A DNA stretch of 64,000 bases from Salvelinus alpinus (Eukaryota > Chordata > Actinopteri > Salmoniformes > Salmonidae), in the NCBI RefSeq assembly GCF_045679555.1, contig NC_092090.1, positions 33,534,093-33,598,092 on the forward strand, in the 5' to 3' direction. Under the pieces are notes generated by a model. It did not search any database. It worked only from the letters and a program-made list of their open reading frames with translations, and had not been told where the DNA came from. The translations under genes and the position numbers were made by a program. The first letter of the stretch is position 1. Every line of letters begins with the position of its first letter. Below, one piece after another: positions 23,514 to 35,666 of this stretch.

Positions 23514-25108
23514 TGAGAGAGACAGAGAGCACTCTGGTAGCTTTGAAAGTAAATCCCTGGTGTGCGTGGGCTGGGATGGTCAGTAGCGGGGGAGTGAGGA
23601 GGTCATGGGAGAGAAGCCCAGGCAGCTTCCAGCCTCTACATCAGGGTTGCTGCCCATCAGCCATCATCACGGGGCCAGAGCAGGGAATGTGATGCCAGGC
23701 AGGGCACTGAGGGGAGGCAGTCCCCAGGCTTGTCCTAGAGGTTTTTGGTTTTGGGAGCCGGTAACTTCAGTGCCAGTGAATACATCAGCATGTGTATGGC
23801 CCTATCACGAATCAACAGAGATAAAACTGGTCTCTGTGCTATTTTCTCTTATCTTGCATCTGTTCTGAATCTGTTGAGACACAGTCAGTTGTACCAACAT
23901 ATAGAAGGCACTTATAGACATGCAGCAGTGGTCTTATGCTCTGTATGATGCTCATCGTTTTATTTGAATTCAAAGTAAAGCATGTTTCTTCTTGTGAGAA
24001 GCTTTGTTGCATTGTGAATAAATGGTAACAACAGAAAACTCAAAAGTGATCACAGAAGATTCCGATTCGACCCTGTCTTGTTGTCTTTATAGAATCACCT
24101 CTCAATAGACCACTTTCATGATCCATACCATTTACTGCTCTTAAAAGCAAAGGAGATGTGTATCGGTGCAGCCCTAAGGTCTAACTTTCTGCAGGTCGAT
24201 AGTGCTTACCATACATGCCGTGACATTACTTGAATAAGTAATCAGCTTGCAGAAGGGAGGGCTAGGTAGTCAGCACTATTGTATTGCAGTAATGTCACTA
24301 AAGCACTCTATACCCAGAGCTCTAGTGCTTCTGCTGCTGTTGCTGCAGCCGTAGTTGGAGCCATTTCAAAAACGTTTACAAAGCCAGTTACAAACCTTTA
24401 GGAGCTTAATCGTGATTTCCCTACAATCTTTGACACAGAGTTCTACCACTTCCTCTCTCGCCTCCTCACAGCTTTCACATCACCTGTTTGATTCCTAAAC
24501 TCGGAAGGCTATAGCAGTTTTAGGCTGTTTGACAGTGGGACCGGATATGAGTATAAAGGTTATAGTTTTCTCCCAAGCAGCAGCAGCCGCATAAATTATC
24601 TGCTGTGACAGAACAGCCTCCAGAAGCCCTGATCCTCTCCAACATCTGGATTCCCGCAGGCTGGGGGTCTGTGGGGGGATGAGTGTGGCCTTGGGCCCTG
24701 GCGGTTCTGTTCAGCTAGCGGTTCTCTTCAGAGGGAGAGTGTGGCGGTGCATGTTAGAGCCTAGCTCTGGCTGAATAATGGAGGAGTAGGAAGGATGCTC
24801 AATACCTCAGTCCCCCGGGGGCCACATGACATTACACCCAATTATGCACACTTGCCTTGAATGCTTCTCAACCCAACAGGGAAAAGTGTCCTTTAAAGAA
24901 ATGAAGAGAAAAGGGAAAAAACGTTTTGATCTATCCTGTATTCAGCTGAGTATCCGCTGTCTCTTACCTCAGTTCCTCCTGTGCTGCTAGCGTTGAGCTT
25001 TGTCCCTCCATTTTGAAAGTGTGTGGTGTAGTAGTGATTGTGTATGTACGTACTGTATGTGAACACTAATGTGGTGTCTCTGTCCCTCTGTCTCCCTCTG
25101 TGTTCCAG
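23512..25108. other. Putative intronic sequence
   Basis: No element termini. It ends in the polypyrimidine tract that precedes the 25109 exon. Confidence 0.4.
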
Positions 25109-25412
25109 GGTGACTCCCACAGATGGATTGTCAGGGATAGGTGCCACAGGGATAGGCACCGCTGCTTCGTCCGCTGCCATTACAGAAGCTCAGGATTCAG
25201 CAGAAGCAGCTGCAGAAGATGCTGCAGCTGCTCGTGCCGCTGCTCGTGCAGGTGCTATGTGTGGTTCTGGTGCTATAGGAGGATGCAGTGTAATGTTTGC
25301 CACCTCCACACTCTCGCTGCCCATGACCCAGGGCAAGCCCTCCCTCCGCAGGATCAAGGGCCGCATTCACCGCAGCAAGAGCCTGGACAGCATAGACCTG
25401 CTCGACTCCAAT
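25109..25412 (+). CDS. Internal coding exon of an unidentified host gene
   Basis: A 304-bp exon-like block with a pyrimidine-rich acceptor (ctccctctgtgttccag) before 25109 and a strong donor (AAT|GTAAGT) after 25412. The open frame encodes about 101 residues. The first part is Gly/Ala-rich with EAAAEDAAAARAAARAGA at its core. The second is basic: LRRIKGRIHRSKSLDSIDLL. RSKSLD resembles a basophilic-kinase or 14-3-3 type site, as found in cytoplasmic signalling proteins. The first base completes a codon begun in the previous exon; the end is in phase 0. The contrast with surrounding repeat-type frames makes this the best host coding evidence in the window. The gene was not identified. Confidence 0.65.
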
Positions 25413-26199
25413 GTAAGTTCTAAATGGACTAAAATGTGTGTGTGTGTGCGTGTGCGTGTTTCCGTGTGCATATGCATGTTTTCTTTCTAATGACAGTTTT
25501 CTGAGGACATGGATAATATGTCACCCTCAATTTTTCAGCGGCCTTTCTAACTCATGAATAATATACATTATCGTAATGCTGCTTAAATGCTATTCTCTAA
25601 ACCCCTTGCAGTCAAATTATGAATGTTAGGTCATGAATCTAAACAAACTCTTTAATATTATCAAAGGCAATGAAGAGACGATTTAAAAGGTAAATGGCTT
25701 TACTCTTTTCCCTGCCAAAATGGCAAACATGATGACTGTCTTTACTGTACAAATGGGCTTTTCAGTTCATATAAGTGCCTACACGTAAGTTCAAGTAAGT
25801 GCGTACAAGGGAATATAAATATGGGTGTGTTATTAAACTAAATCATGAATATTGTTACGTAACTTCATGTTTATCTGGGGACAAATAGTACATTCTTCAC
25901 GAACAGCAAATTAAGTAGATATTTTGCCCCTGTTTAAAATAATTGTAAATCGGGCCTACTACCTTTTAACTTTTAGGAAAGATAAAACCACTAGCTAGCT
26001 GCATTATTGGGTTCCCTTAGGGAGATGGTATTCTAATGGAGTGTGGTGTAAAGCAAAGCTTTGATCTCTGTCTTCAAATAGCAGTTGCTATTTGAACCTC
26101 TTCCCTTACCGATACAGGCTGAACTGATTTCTACAGACATATAGACATATATCTCACTGAAAATTGGAAGCCTCCCACTTACTCAGTGATAGTTGTAAG
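25413..26199. other. Putative intronic sequence after the exon
   Basis: Starts with the splice donor. No further exon or element terminus was seen before the Tc1 nest. Confidence 0.4.
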
Positions 26200-26776
26200 T
26201 ACACTGCCTTCAGAAATGATTCAACCCCTTACAGCCTGAATTTAGAATGGATTAAATATCCCCTTGAGCATGATGAGGGGGGGGGGGGGGGGTGGAGACA
26301 ATCACAAAGACAGGTGAAACAGATCAGGGTGTGACTCTGAGAGACAAATTAATCTTTCAGCAGGTTAAGACATAAGGCCAAATATACATTTGATTTGCTT
26401 ACCAAGACAACATTGAATGTTCCTGAGTGGCCTAGTTACAGTTTTGACTTAAATTGGCATGAAAATGATGGAAAGACTTGCTGTCTAGCAATGATCAACA
26501 ACCAACTTGACAGAGTTTGAAGAATTTAAAAAAGCTCTTAGAGACTTACCCACAAAGACTCACAGTTGTAATCGCTGCCAAAGATCCTTCTAACATGTAT
26601 TGATTCATGGGTGTGAATACTTATGTAAATTAGATAGTTCTGTATTTCATTTTCAATACATTTGCAAAAAGGTTCTTAAAACATGTTTTTAATTAGTCAT
26701 GATGGGGTAGTGTGTGTTGATGGGTGAGAACATATATTTAATCCATTTTGAATTCAGGCTTCAACAAAATGTGGAA

Positions 26777-28392
26777 TACAGTGCCTGGCAAAAGTATTCA
26801 TCCCCCATGGCGTTTTTCCTATTTTGTTGCATTACAACCTGTAATTTAAAGGGATTTTTATTTGGATTGCATGTAATGGACATACACAAAATAGTCCAAA
26901 TTGGTGAAGTGAAAAAAATAACTTGTTTAAAAAAATTATTAAAAAAAGAAAACGGAAAAGTGGTGCGTGCATATGTATTCACCCCCTTTGCTATGAAGCC
27001 CCTAAATAAGATCTGGAAACAACCAATTACCTTCAGAAGTCACATAATTTGTTAAATAAAGTCCACCTGTTTGCAATCTAAGTGTCACATGATCTGTCAT
27101 ATGATCTCAGTATATATACACCTGTTCTGAAAGGCCACAGAGTCTGCAACACCACTAAGCAAGGGATACCACCAAGCAAGTGGCACCATGAAGACCAAGG
27201 AGCTCTCCAAACAGGTCAGGGACAAAGTTGTGGAGAACTACAGATCAGGGCTGGGTTATAAAAAAATATCAGAAACTTTGAACATCCCACAGAGCACCAT
27301 TAAATCCATTATTAAAAAATGGAAAGAATATGGCACCACAACAAACCTGCCAAGAGAGGGCTGCCCACCAAAATTCACGGACCAGGCAAGGAGGGCATTA
27401 ATCAGAGAGGCAACAAAGAGACCAAAGATAACCCTGAAGGAGCTGCACAGCGGAGATTGGAGTATTTATCCATAGGACCACTTTAAGCTGCACACTCCAC
27501 AGAGCTGGACTTTACGCCACAGAGCTGGACTTTAAGCCATTGCATAAAGAAAAGAAATAAGCAAACGTGTTTGGTGTTCGCCAAAAGGCATGTGGGAGAC
27601 TCCCGAAACATATGGAAGAAGCTACTCTGGTCAGATGAGAATAAAATGTAGCTTTTTGGCCATCAAGGAAAACGCTATCTCTTGCGCAAACCCAACACCT
27701 CTGGAACATCATGGTGGTGGCAGCATCATGCTGTGGGTATGTTTTTCATCTGCAGGGACTAGGAAACTGGTCAGAATTGAAGGAATGATGGATGACATTA
27801 AATACAGGGAAATTCTTGAGGGAAACCTGTTTCAGTTTTCCAGAGATTTGAGACTGGGACGGAGGTTCACCTTCCAGCAGGACAATGACCCTAAGCATAC
27901 TGCTAAAGCAACACTCGAGTGGTTTAAGGGGAAACATTTAAAAGTCTTGGAAGGGCCTAGTCAAAGCCCAGACCTCAATCCAATTGAGAATCTGTTGTAT
28001 GACTAAAAGATTGCTGTACACCAGTGACACCCATCCAACTTGAAGGAGCTGGAGCAGTTTTGCCTTGGAAGAATGGGCAAAATTCCCGGTGGCTAGATGT
28101 GCCAAGCTTATAGAGACATACCCCAAGAGACTTGCAGCTGTAATTGCTGCAAAAGGTGGCTCTACAAAGTATTGACTTTGGGGGGTGAATAGTTATGCAC
28201 GCTCAAGTTTTCATTTTTTTTGTCTTATTTCTTGTTTGTTTCACAATAAAAAATATTTTGCATTTTCAAAGTGTTAGGTATGTTGTGTAAATCAAATGAT
28301 ACAAACCCCCAAAAATCCATTTTAATTCCAGGTTGTAAGGCAACAAAATAGGAACAATGCCAAGGGGGTGAATACTTTCGCAAGCCACTGTA
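26777..28392 (+). mobile_element. Tc1-like element (inner)
   Basis: Inverted ends: TACAGTGCCTGGCAAAAGTA on the left and gcaagccactgta on the right. It is flanked by the outer element's own sequence (gtggaa|TA ... TA|agtcaagg), which would be continuous without it. It belongs to the same family as the element at 49702-51282, in opposite orientation. A TATA-like tatatata at 27111 lies about 75 bp before the transposase ATG. Confidence 0.92.
27188..28160 (+). pseudogene. Tc1-like transposase, frameshifted
   Basis: The intact protein would bind the element's inverted repeats through a paired helix-turn-helix domain and carry out DDE cut-and-paste transposition. The N-terminus (27188-27475) shows MKTKELSKQVRDKVVENYR and the second helix-turn-helix region TIKSIIKKWKEYG, then runs into a stop after about 95 residues. 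The C-terminal half appears in another frame (27590-28006) with HGGGSIMLW, QQDNDPKHT and [11 protein letters not shown], and then stops. Multiple frame breaks lie between about 27450 and 27700. The end coordinate is approximate. Confidence 0.88.
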
Positions 28393-28428
28393 AGTCAAGG
28401 GGTGTGAATACTTTCTGAAGGCACTGTA

Positions 28429-29481
28429 TGTTGTTATTATGTGGCCTCTCTCAGGATGGCACACCAGTTATACTAGAAAGCTTGTATGGAAAGGGAATCA
28501 GTGCAATGCAGCCTTGGTAATCATTCTCAGCGACACACACACACAAACACACACACACTGCCAGAACACCTTCACTTATGCAATATGTGACTTCTGTCAG
28601 TTCAGCATTGAGTTCTGTGAAACCAAAAGCATTCCATATGTCCCTGACTGACTGAGTGAGTGATTTATTCTTCTAAAAAGAGTAATCTGATAAATAGTAA
28701 GCTGCTTGAATCAAGCTCTAAAAACCATGACAACCCTGGGATTCTGCAGTAGCTGAGAGCAGCTTGGCTTGGCTGGCAGTGGGTTTCTCCTCTCTGGTCA
28801 TCTCATATGAATTGCTCTGAATGGGGAGAGGGGGATGGGTGTCGGAAAAGCAACCACCGGTTTATGAAGTGAGAGCATGCCAACTTGCCACTAATGCACA
28901 ATAAGACTGCTTTTTAGGGCCACTGGAACACACAGGACATTTCATGCATTAAAACAGCCAACTCTCTTACATAGCCAACATTTTGTAACATTCACCTTAC
29001 ATAAATACACACAGATTTGCACTTGCTTTAGACACCTGTCATGAGACATCTTGTGTTTACTGTGCCACCCTCACTAGAATCCCCTTGATACAAACACAGA
29101 CATTACCCAGTAGAAGAGGAGCCTCAACTAACAGCTGTATCTGCTTATTTTGTGTTTTTGATGAGGATGTCATTGGGAGATCATGTATTTTGGTAAGGGC
29201 TCATCATTCGGCACCTCCACAGCAGCCAGCCTGTCCTCATGTGTCTGGGTAGGGGCTCATTATTCGCCACCTACACAGCAGCCGGCCTGTTGTCTGTGCA
29301 TGAGAGGGACTCATTATGATTAAATTTAGAAAAGCACCATTTGCATTTTACAGAAGTTAATCCATTATTGATGTGGTGGAGCTGGAGGTGGCAGTAATGG
29401 ACCAGCCGTTGGCCTAGGTGGCACAGAGCAGCATGGCTATCCTGAGTGGATACACATTCATGCTCTCACTCACACACATAC
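28429..29481. other. Non-repetitive interval
   Basis: No gene or element recognised. A short AC-rich patch is at 28529-28558. Confidence 0.4.
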
Positions 29482-29914
29482 TGTTAGGTTCTGACAAACA
29501 GTGAAAAACTAACAGACAACTAGTCAAAGCTCAAAACAAGTTTATTCAAACCAAGTTTATTCACTCAATGGGTAAACCGCTGAAAAGACAAAGCCATGTT
29601 TCGACCAGCACAAGTATTTATACTCCTCCTTGCACATTTAGACAGCCAATACATATTTGTTGCTAGTCAGGAAGCTAAGTGAAGTGTGTAATAAAGCTAT
29701 TTCTTCTCCCTTCATCTGACCTGACCTCGGCCCCCATTCCTCACTAATCCATAGCTATCCAACCTTATCAGTGACCGCAGCCAAGTGATTGCCTTGTCCC
29801 TCACTTAGTAACTTTCCAGACCCATACTTCTTATCCAACCTCCATTGACCCCACCATACACATTCCTCATACATGTAATCATTAATTTCTAGTATAGCAA
29901 GCTACAATCCAGCA
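29482..29914 (-). mobile_element. Solo LTR
   Basis: A 433-bp TG...CA block (tgttaggttctgac...ccagca) with ATAC on both sides (29478-29481 and 29915-29918). On the minus strand it has a TATA box (complement of tatttata, 29614-29621) and, about 65-75 bp further, aataaa-type signals (complement of gtttattc, 29540-29556). This is the layout of an LTR promoter and R region. No internal genes are adjacent. Confidence 0.7.
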
Positions 29915-29928
29915 ATACACTCACACTA

Positions 29929-31060
29929 GTGTTGCACGTTATACCGAAACTTCTGTGCTTTTTTTCGATTCTAGAACATGAAAAACGATTTGGTACTAGA
30001 ATTTTTGTTACTTTCGGTACTTCTGTCAAACGTGTCTCACGCCGTCTACTGATTGAGAGCGTATCAAGTCTGTCTATCAGCGCAGCCATTGTCACTTCCT
30101 CATTGCTAGCTCTAGCCTGCCATGAAGAACCACTGAACTCACTGGGAGCCTGGGCTGCATTACCACTTATGCAGTACAGAAGTTAACACACTTGAATAAT
30201 GCGACACGGCCGAAATGTTGAAACGGCTAATTACTGTTCCTCTAAACAATGTCCAGTACAGGCTAGAACACCACAATGCAAGAAGATACCGGTAGCTTCC
30301 AGCTTTGTAGGCTAGATTTCCTTGCTAGCTTACAGATGAAGCCAACATCAATTCACTAGAGTACCTTGTTTGTGATTATATGCAAACTATAACGCAAAAA
30401 TATAGCTGATTACAAAGCTGATTGTCACCAAAATCTGTATTCATTCACTTAGTCTCCCCCAACCTCATGTCTCTCCCAGTCAAGATTATCTTTGCTCAAG
30501 CCTTGAACAGACTCTGTGTGAATGACGTCATGGGTCTTAAAGAGATTGCTTCTTCTATGCAAACGTTGTTGATCAGTACAATAAAATAAGTCCCAACTGG
30601 AAGGTAAACAGATTGTTTTTCATCTGTAGCCCCATGAAATCAACAAAACAAGATCAGTAATTCAATGCATCCACACACCTGAATTGTGAATAGACCTACA
30701 GTAGGCTACATCTTGAGTTACCCATATTATCAATAGATTTACCATTCAAATAAATGATTACCATTATGTTGTTATGTAGTTAGATTGCAAAAAAAAACAG
30801 TGTTGAATTGATTGTATGATTGTTTAATTGATTAATTAATGCATACATTCAAAATCCCAACATTTCAGATGTAATGATATTGAACTCAAAAGATCTGTCT
30901 GGATCAAGTGCCATTCTGTGATTTTGACTAATACGCCTTCTTTTTTTGCTGTGGTATCGTTTTGGTATCAAGTATCGTGATGGTATCGAGTATTGTGATA
31001 CTAAACCTGGTATCAGTATCGAAGTCAAAATTAATAGCTCTATTAATGCTGTAATTTCAT
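29929..31060. mobile_element. Probable degraded hAT-like element
   Basis: Begins near 'ctagtgttgcacgttatacc' and contains repeated 'ggtatcg/tatcgtgat' words at 30950-31030, as in a dispersed salmonid repeat. The matching right terminus was not found, so the boundaries are approximate. No intact transposase frame. Confidence 0.4.
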
Positions 31061-31592
31061 ATAGGCCTACAGTTTTAACGGCTGAAGTTAATTTTGACTT
31101 TATTGGTGTGTGTGCAAAAAAGAGTCTGAGTGACAGGGTAAGTGTTCCCCAGAGCCTCAATGGCCTTCCTGTTACACCCTGCCAGCCAGGCCCTTGGAGG
31201 GTTGCCTATTCTTCAGTCATGAACACAATACAAGGACTTTATGTCCTGGTGATTGTATGGCTCCACTGAACACAATTTTGAGGTTTCCTTGACTAGCGAT
31301 GGGACACCCTTACATTGAAGAAGTGTGTAAAAGGAATACCCACAGCGAACCATTTAAACCACATAACTAACTCTCTATCTCCCTTTTTGTATTCCCTCCC
31401 TAGGGGTCGTATACTCCTCAAATAGGAGGGGAATGTTTCAGATGTTACATGTAATTCAGAGAGAAAATCTATTGCTCAAGATGGAGGAGGAGGTTTTAGC
31501 CCAAGGCCTAGCCTGGCTATCTATGCTGGCAGTCAGTGTTCTTCACTGAAAGATTTGGAGCACCATATCACTATCACAAATGAGATTGTAAG

Positions 31593-31774
31593 AGAGAGGT
31601 AGATGTCAGAGAACTGAGAGAGAGAGAGATAGAGAGAGAGAGAAAGAGAGATGTAGATGTCAGAGAACCGAGAGAGAGAGATAGAAAGAGAGAGGTAGAT
31701 GTCAGAGAACCGAGAGAGAGAGATAGAGAGAAAGAGAGAGGTAGATGTCAGAAAACTGAGAGAGAGAGAGAGAA
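31593..31774. repeat. GA-rich minisatellite
   Basis: A unit of roughly 45-55 bp built from 'gtagatgtcagagaac' followed by gagaga runs occurs about four times. The last unit abuts the left end of the Tc1 element and may have replaced its terminus. Confidence 0.9.
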
Positions 31775-33211
31775 ATTATTCAGACCCCTTGACTTTTTCC
31801 ACATTTTGTTTACGTTACAGCCTTATTCTAAAATGAATTCAATTATTTTTTTCCTCATCAATCTACACACAATACCCCATAATGACAAAGATTTATTAGA
31901 AATAAAAAATGGAAATATCACATTTGCATAAGAATTCAGACCCTTTACTCACCTTTGGCAGTGATTACAACCTTGAGTCTTCTTGTGTATGACGCTACAA
32001 GCTTGGCACACTTGTATTTGGGGAGTTTCTCCCATTCTTCTCTGCAGATCCTCTCAAGCTCTCAGTTTGGATGGGGAGCGTCGCTGCACGGCTATTTTCA
32101 GGTCTCTCCAGAGATGTTGGATATGGTTCAAGTCCGGGCTCTGGCTGGGCCAATCAAGGACATTCAGAGACTTGTCCCGAAGCCACTCCTCTTGTCTTGG
32201 CTGTGTGCTTAGGTTTTCCCCAGTCTGAGGTCCTGAATGCTCTGGAGCAGGTTTTCATCAAGGATCTCTCTGTACTTTGCACCGTTCATCTTTACCTTGG
32301 TCCTGACTAGTCTCCCACTCCCTGCCACTGAAAAACATCCCCACAGCATGATGCTGCCACCACCATGCTTCACCATAGAGATGGTTCCAAGTTTCCCCCA
32401 GACGTGACACTTGGCATTCAGGCCAAAGAGTTTAATCTTGGTTTCATCAGACCGGAGAGTCTTGTTTCTCATGGTCTGAGAGTCCTTTAGATGCCTTTTG
32501 GCAAATTCCAAGCGGGCTGTCACGTGCCTTTCACTGAGGAGTGGCTTCTGCCTGGCCACTCTACCATAAAGGCCTGATTGGTGGAGTATTGCAGAGATGG
32601 TTGTCCTTCAGGAAGGTTCTCCCATCTCCACAGAGGAACTCTGGAGCTCTGTCAGAGTGACTATTGAGTTTTTGGTCACCTCCCTGGCCAAGGCCCTTCT
32701 CAATTGCTCAATTTGGCCGGGTGGCCAGCTCTAGGAAGAGTCTTGGTGGTTCCAAACTTCTTCCATTTAAGAATGAGGTAGGCCATCGTGTTCTTGGGGA
32801 CCTTCAATGCTGCAGAATATTTTTGGTACCCTTCCCCAGATTTGTGCCTTGACACAATCCTGTCTCAGAGCTCTGACATGCACTGTCAACCGTGGGACCT
32901 TATATAGACAAGTGTGTGCCTTTCCAAATAATTTCCTATCAATTAAATTTACTCCAGGTGGACTCCAATCAAGTTGTAGAAACAGGATGCACCTGAGCTC
33001 AAGTCTCATAGAAAAGGGTCTGAATACTTATGTAAATAAGGTATCTGTTTTTTATTTTGAATACATTTGCAAAAAATCTAAAAAGCTGTTTTCACTTTGT
33101 CATTATGGGGTATTGTGTGTAGATTGTTGACGATTTTTTCCCCCCATTTTAGAATAAGGCTGTAACGTAACAAATGTGGAAAAAGTCTGAATACTTTCCG
33201 AATGCACTGTA
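31775..33211 (-). mobile_element. Tc1-like element, left terminus lost
   Basis: The right end (gaatgcactgta, TA at 33210-33211) and the shared subterminal text (ccttattctaaaatg / complement) identify the same family as 52456-53865, in opposite orientation. The outermost left bases are missing where the GA minisatellite begins. Confidence 0.88.
31955..32880 (-). pseudogene. Tc1-like transposase, start lost
   Basis: Decayed minus-strand transposase. The central frame (32209-32559) carries SDETKIKLFGLNAKCHVWGK, HGGGSIMLWGCF and [19 protein letters not shown], then ends in a stop. Compared with the 52456-53865 copy, a small deletion removes the start codon and first residues (near 32870-32880). 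The C-terminal DDE half is out of frame. Confidence 0.85.
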
Positions 33212-34390
33212 TATACCAGTCAAATGTGAATTAGATTAAATTTGGATTAGATATTTCTATAGAATGTTCCAGATATGATTTTACTGAATTTACCTGAATC
33301 GAGGGATCAGAGATAGAGGGAATGGAAGGTAATCACAATGATTCTATATGATTTCCTATTCAAAGCTGAGTCATCCTTCAATCAGGCTACTCTTCAAAGA
33401 CACTCAAGAGAAGATATTTATAATAGTATCTCCATCTCTTCTTCCTCGCTACATCACTTCATGTTCTCTCCCCATATTTCAATAGCATCCCCTGCCTACC
33501 AGGCACTATCCCCTCTTGTTTTCCAACTCAGGACTATCACAATGGCACAGGACAATATGAGACAGTTTTCATTTCACTTCACTGAGTTCATAGCCATTGC
33601 ATTAGCTTCTTCACATGCAGTCGCCGCATTAGCATCCATTTTCTCCCTCACGTAGCCCAGGACCATTGTAATAGAGGTTTACGAACGGGAGTCAAAAACA
33701 TGAATAATTGATGAAGAAAATGATCTACTCCATAATGCAGTGTTTTTCTTGCGGTTCTAGTTATTTTTGTAAATGTTAGCTGAGGAGAAAGAAAGGTCCT
33801 TTAGCGCTGGAGCCTCCAGAAGGCGTATGCAGTAAGAAGGAGGCAGTTTGGAGATGTAACTCACCTGGGAATGCTGTTATTAATTATTCAGGGAAAACCT
33901 ACGGCTCCCCCATTTGTCTTCTAATCCAAAGCAGCTGCCAATGTCTGGCAGCCCTGAAGCAGAGAGGATCGATTATATAGAACAATGCCATGGAACTGAA
34001 ACGGACTCTCCCTGAGACTAATGAGCTGAGAGGGGAGATTTGTGATCAGTTTATGTCTTCAGGTATACTGTACTTACCTTTGGACAAAGGAGCAGCTTTT
34101 CAAGACTCATTAAGGAGGTTGTCGAGAAATGTTCCACATGTCATTGAGCGTTATTGACTTGTCTGTTCTGTACACGAAGAGCCTTCATTTTAACCCCAAA
34201 CAACCACTGCTCCCCGGGCGTCGATTAAGGCAGCCCCCCTCACCTTTCTGATTCAGCAGGGTTGGGTTAAATGCAGAAGACTCATTTAAGTTGAATGCAT
34301 TGTTGTGCAACTCTTTTCAGACTCTTCGCCTGTGTATGATAATTAGGAGGTACAGTAAACATAGGCAGAGCCCCTTTGTACCGGAGTGCG
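33212..34390. other. Non-repetitive interval
   Basis: No exon or element ends recognised. Confidence 0.4.
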
Positions 34391-34785
34391 AAGTCTAGGA
34401 CAAACAGTGGTTACCCGAACCAATGGTTACCCGAACTATTTGCATTGTGTGCCCCCCCAACCCCTCTTTTACGCTGCTGCTACTCTCTGTTTATCTTATA
34501 TGCATAGTCACTTTAACTATACATTCATGTACATACTACCTCAATTGGCCCGACCAACCAGTGCTCCCGCACATTGGCTAACTGGGATATCTGCATTGTG
34601 TCCCACCTCCCGCCAACCCCTCCTTTTACGCTACTGCTACTCTGTTCATCATATATGCATAGTCACTTCAACCATACCTACATGTACATACTACCTCAAT
34701 AAGCCTGACTAACCGGTGCCTGTATATAGCCTTGCTACTCTTATTTTCAAATGTATTTTTACTGTTGTTTTATTTCTTTACTTAC

Positions 34786-34879
<94 letters not shown>

Positions 34880-35012
34880 AAAAATGCACACACACACACA
34901 CACATACCTTTTTTTCGCACTATTGGTTAGAGCCTGTAAGTAAGCATTTCACTGTAAGGTCTACACTTGTTGAATTCGGCGCACGTGACAAATATACTTT
35001 GATTTGATTTGG
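34391..35012 (+). mobile_element. LINE 3' end with duplicated 151-bp segment
   Basis: The segment around 'tgcattgtgt' occurs at 34441 and 34592 (spacing 151 bp), followed by an AC microsatellite (34788-34874). It ends in the same tail as the 9866-12724 LINE (gtaagtaagcatttcactg, tttgatttgattt). This is a 3' UTR fragment without coding sequence. Confidence 0.75.
34788..34904. repeat. (AC)n microsatellite
   Basis: An AC run to 34874, a short interruption, then a second run to 34904, inside the LINE tail. Confidence 0.97.
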
Positions 35013-35666
35013 TAAACACAGTGTAGTGAGATGACTGATAACTGCAACTGCCTTTGTCTGCAATGATTCTATTCTGCAGGTGATGAAAACTCCCTGCATA
35101 CTCCAGTGAGAGAGCCTAGCGCAGAGAGAGACAGAGGGGAGAGAGATGAGGAATGGATGAGAGGTGTAGGGTGATGAATGAGAGGGAGGAGTAGAGGTTA
35201 TAACATGGATACAGTTTATGGGGGATGAGAGAAAAAAGGGCTGCAGAGTGTTCGGAATAGATGGAAGATATTTCCCATGTGTAGGCAGACCCACACACTC
35301 ATCTTATTACTCACAACTCCCACATGGCTGGGACTTTGTTCTTAGAAAACAACAGTCAGTGGAAAAACTGCAATGTATATCAGGGTTAAGGCCTTTCTTA
35401 CCTCATTGGTCTTGAGGGTGCTTGTATGAGTGTGCAGACGTGTGCATATACAGTGGGGAGAACAAGTATTTGATACACTGCCGATTTTGCAGGTTTTCCA
35501 ACTTACAAAGCATGTAGAGGTCTGTAATTTTTATCATAGGTACACTTCAACTGTGAGAGACGGAATCTAAAACAAAAATCCAGAAAATCACATTGTATGA
35601 TTTTTAAGTAATTAATTTGCATTTTATTGCATGACATAAGTATTTGATACATCAGAAAAGCAGAAC

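Larger units (their letters stand above)
26200..28428. mobile_element. Tc1-like element (outer), internally deleted
   Basis: Ends read TACACTGCCTTCAGAAA on the left and its complement tttctgaaggcactgta on the right, bounded by TA. The region 26400-26600 is a remnant of a transposase 3' end (compare 'ttgacagagtttgaagaatt'). A different Tc1 sits in a TA of this element at 26777-28392, so the outer copy is the older. A G run is at 26277-26292. Confidence 0.85.
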
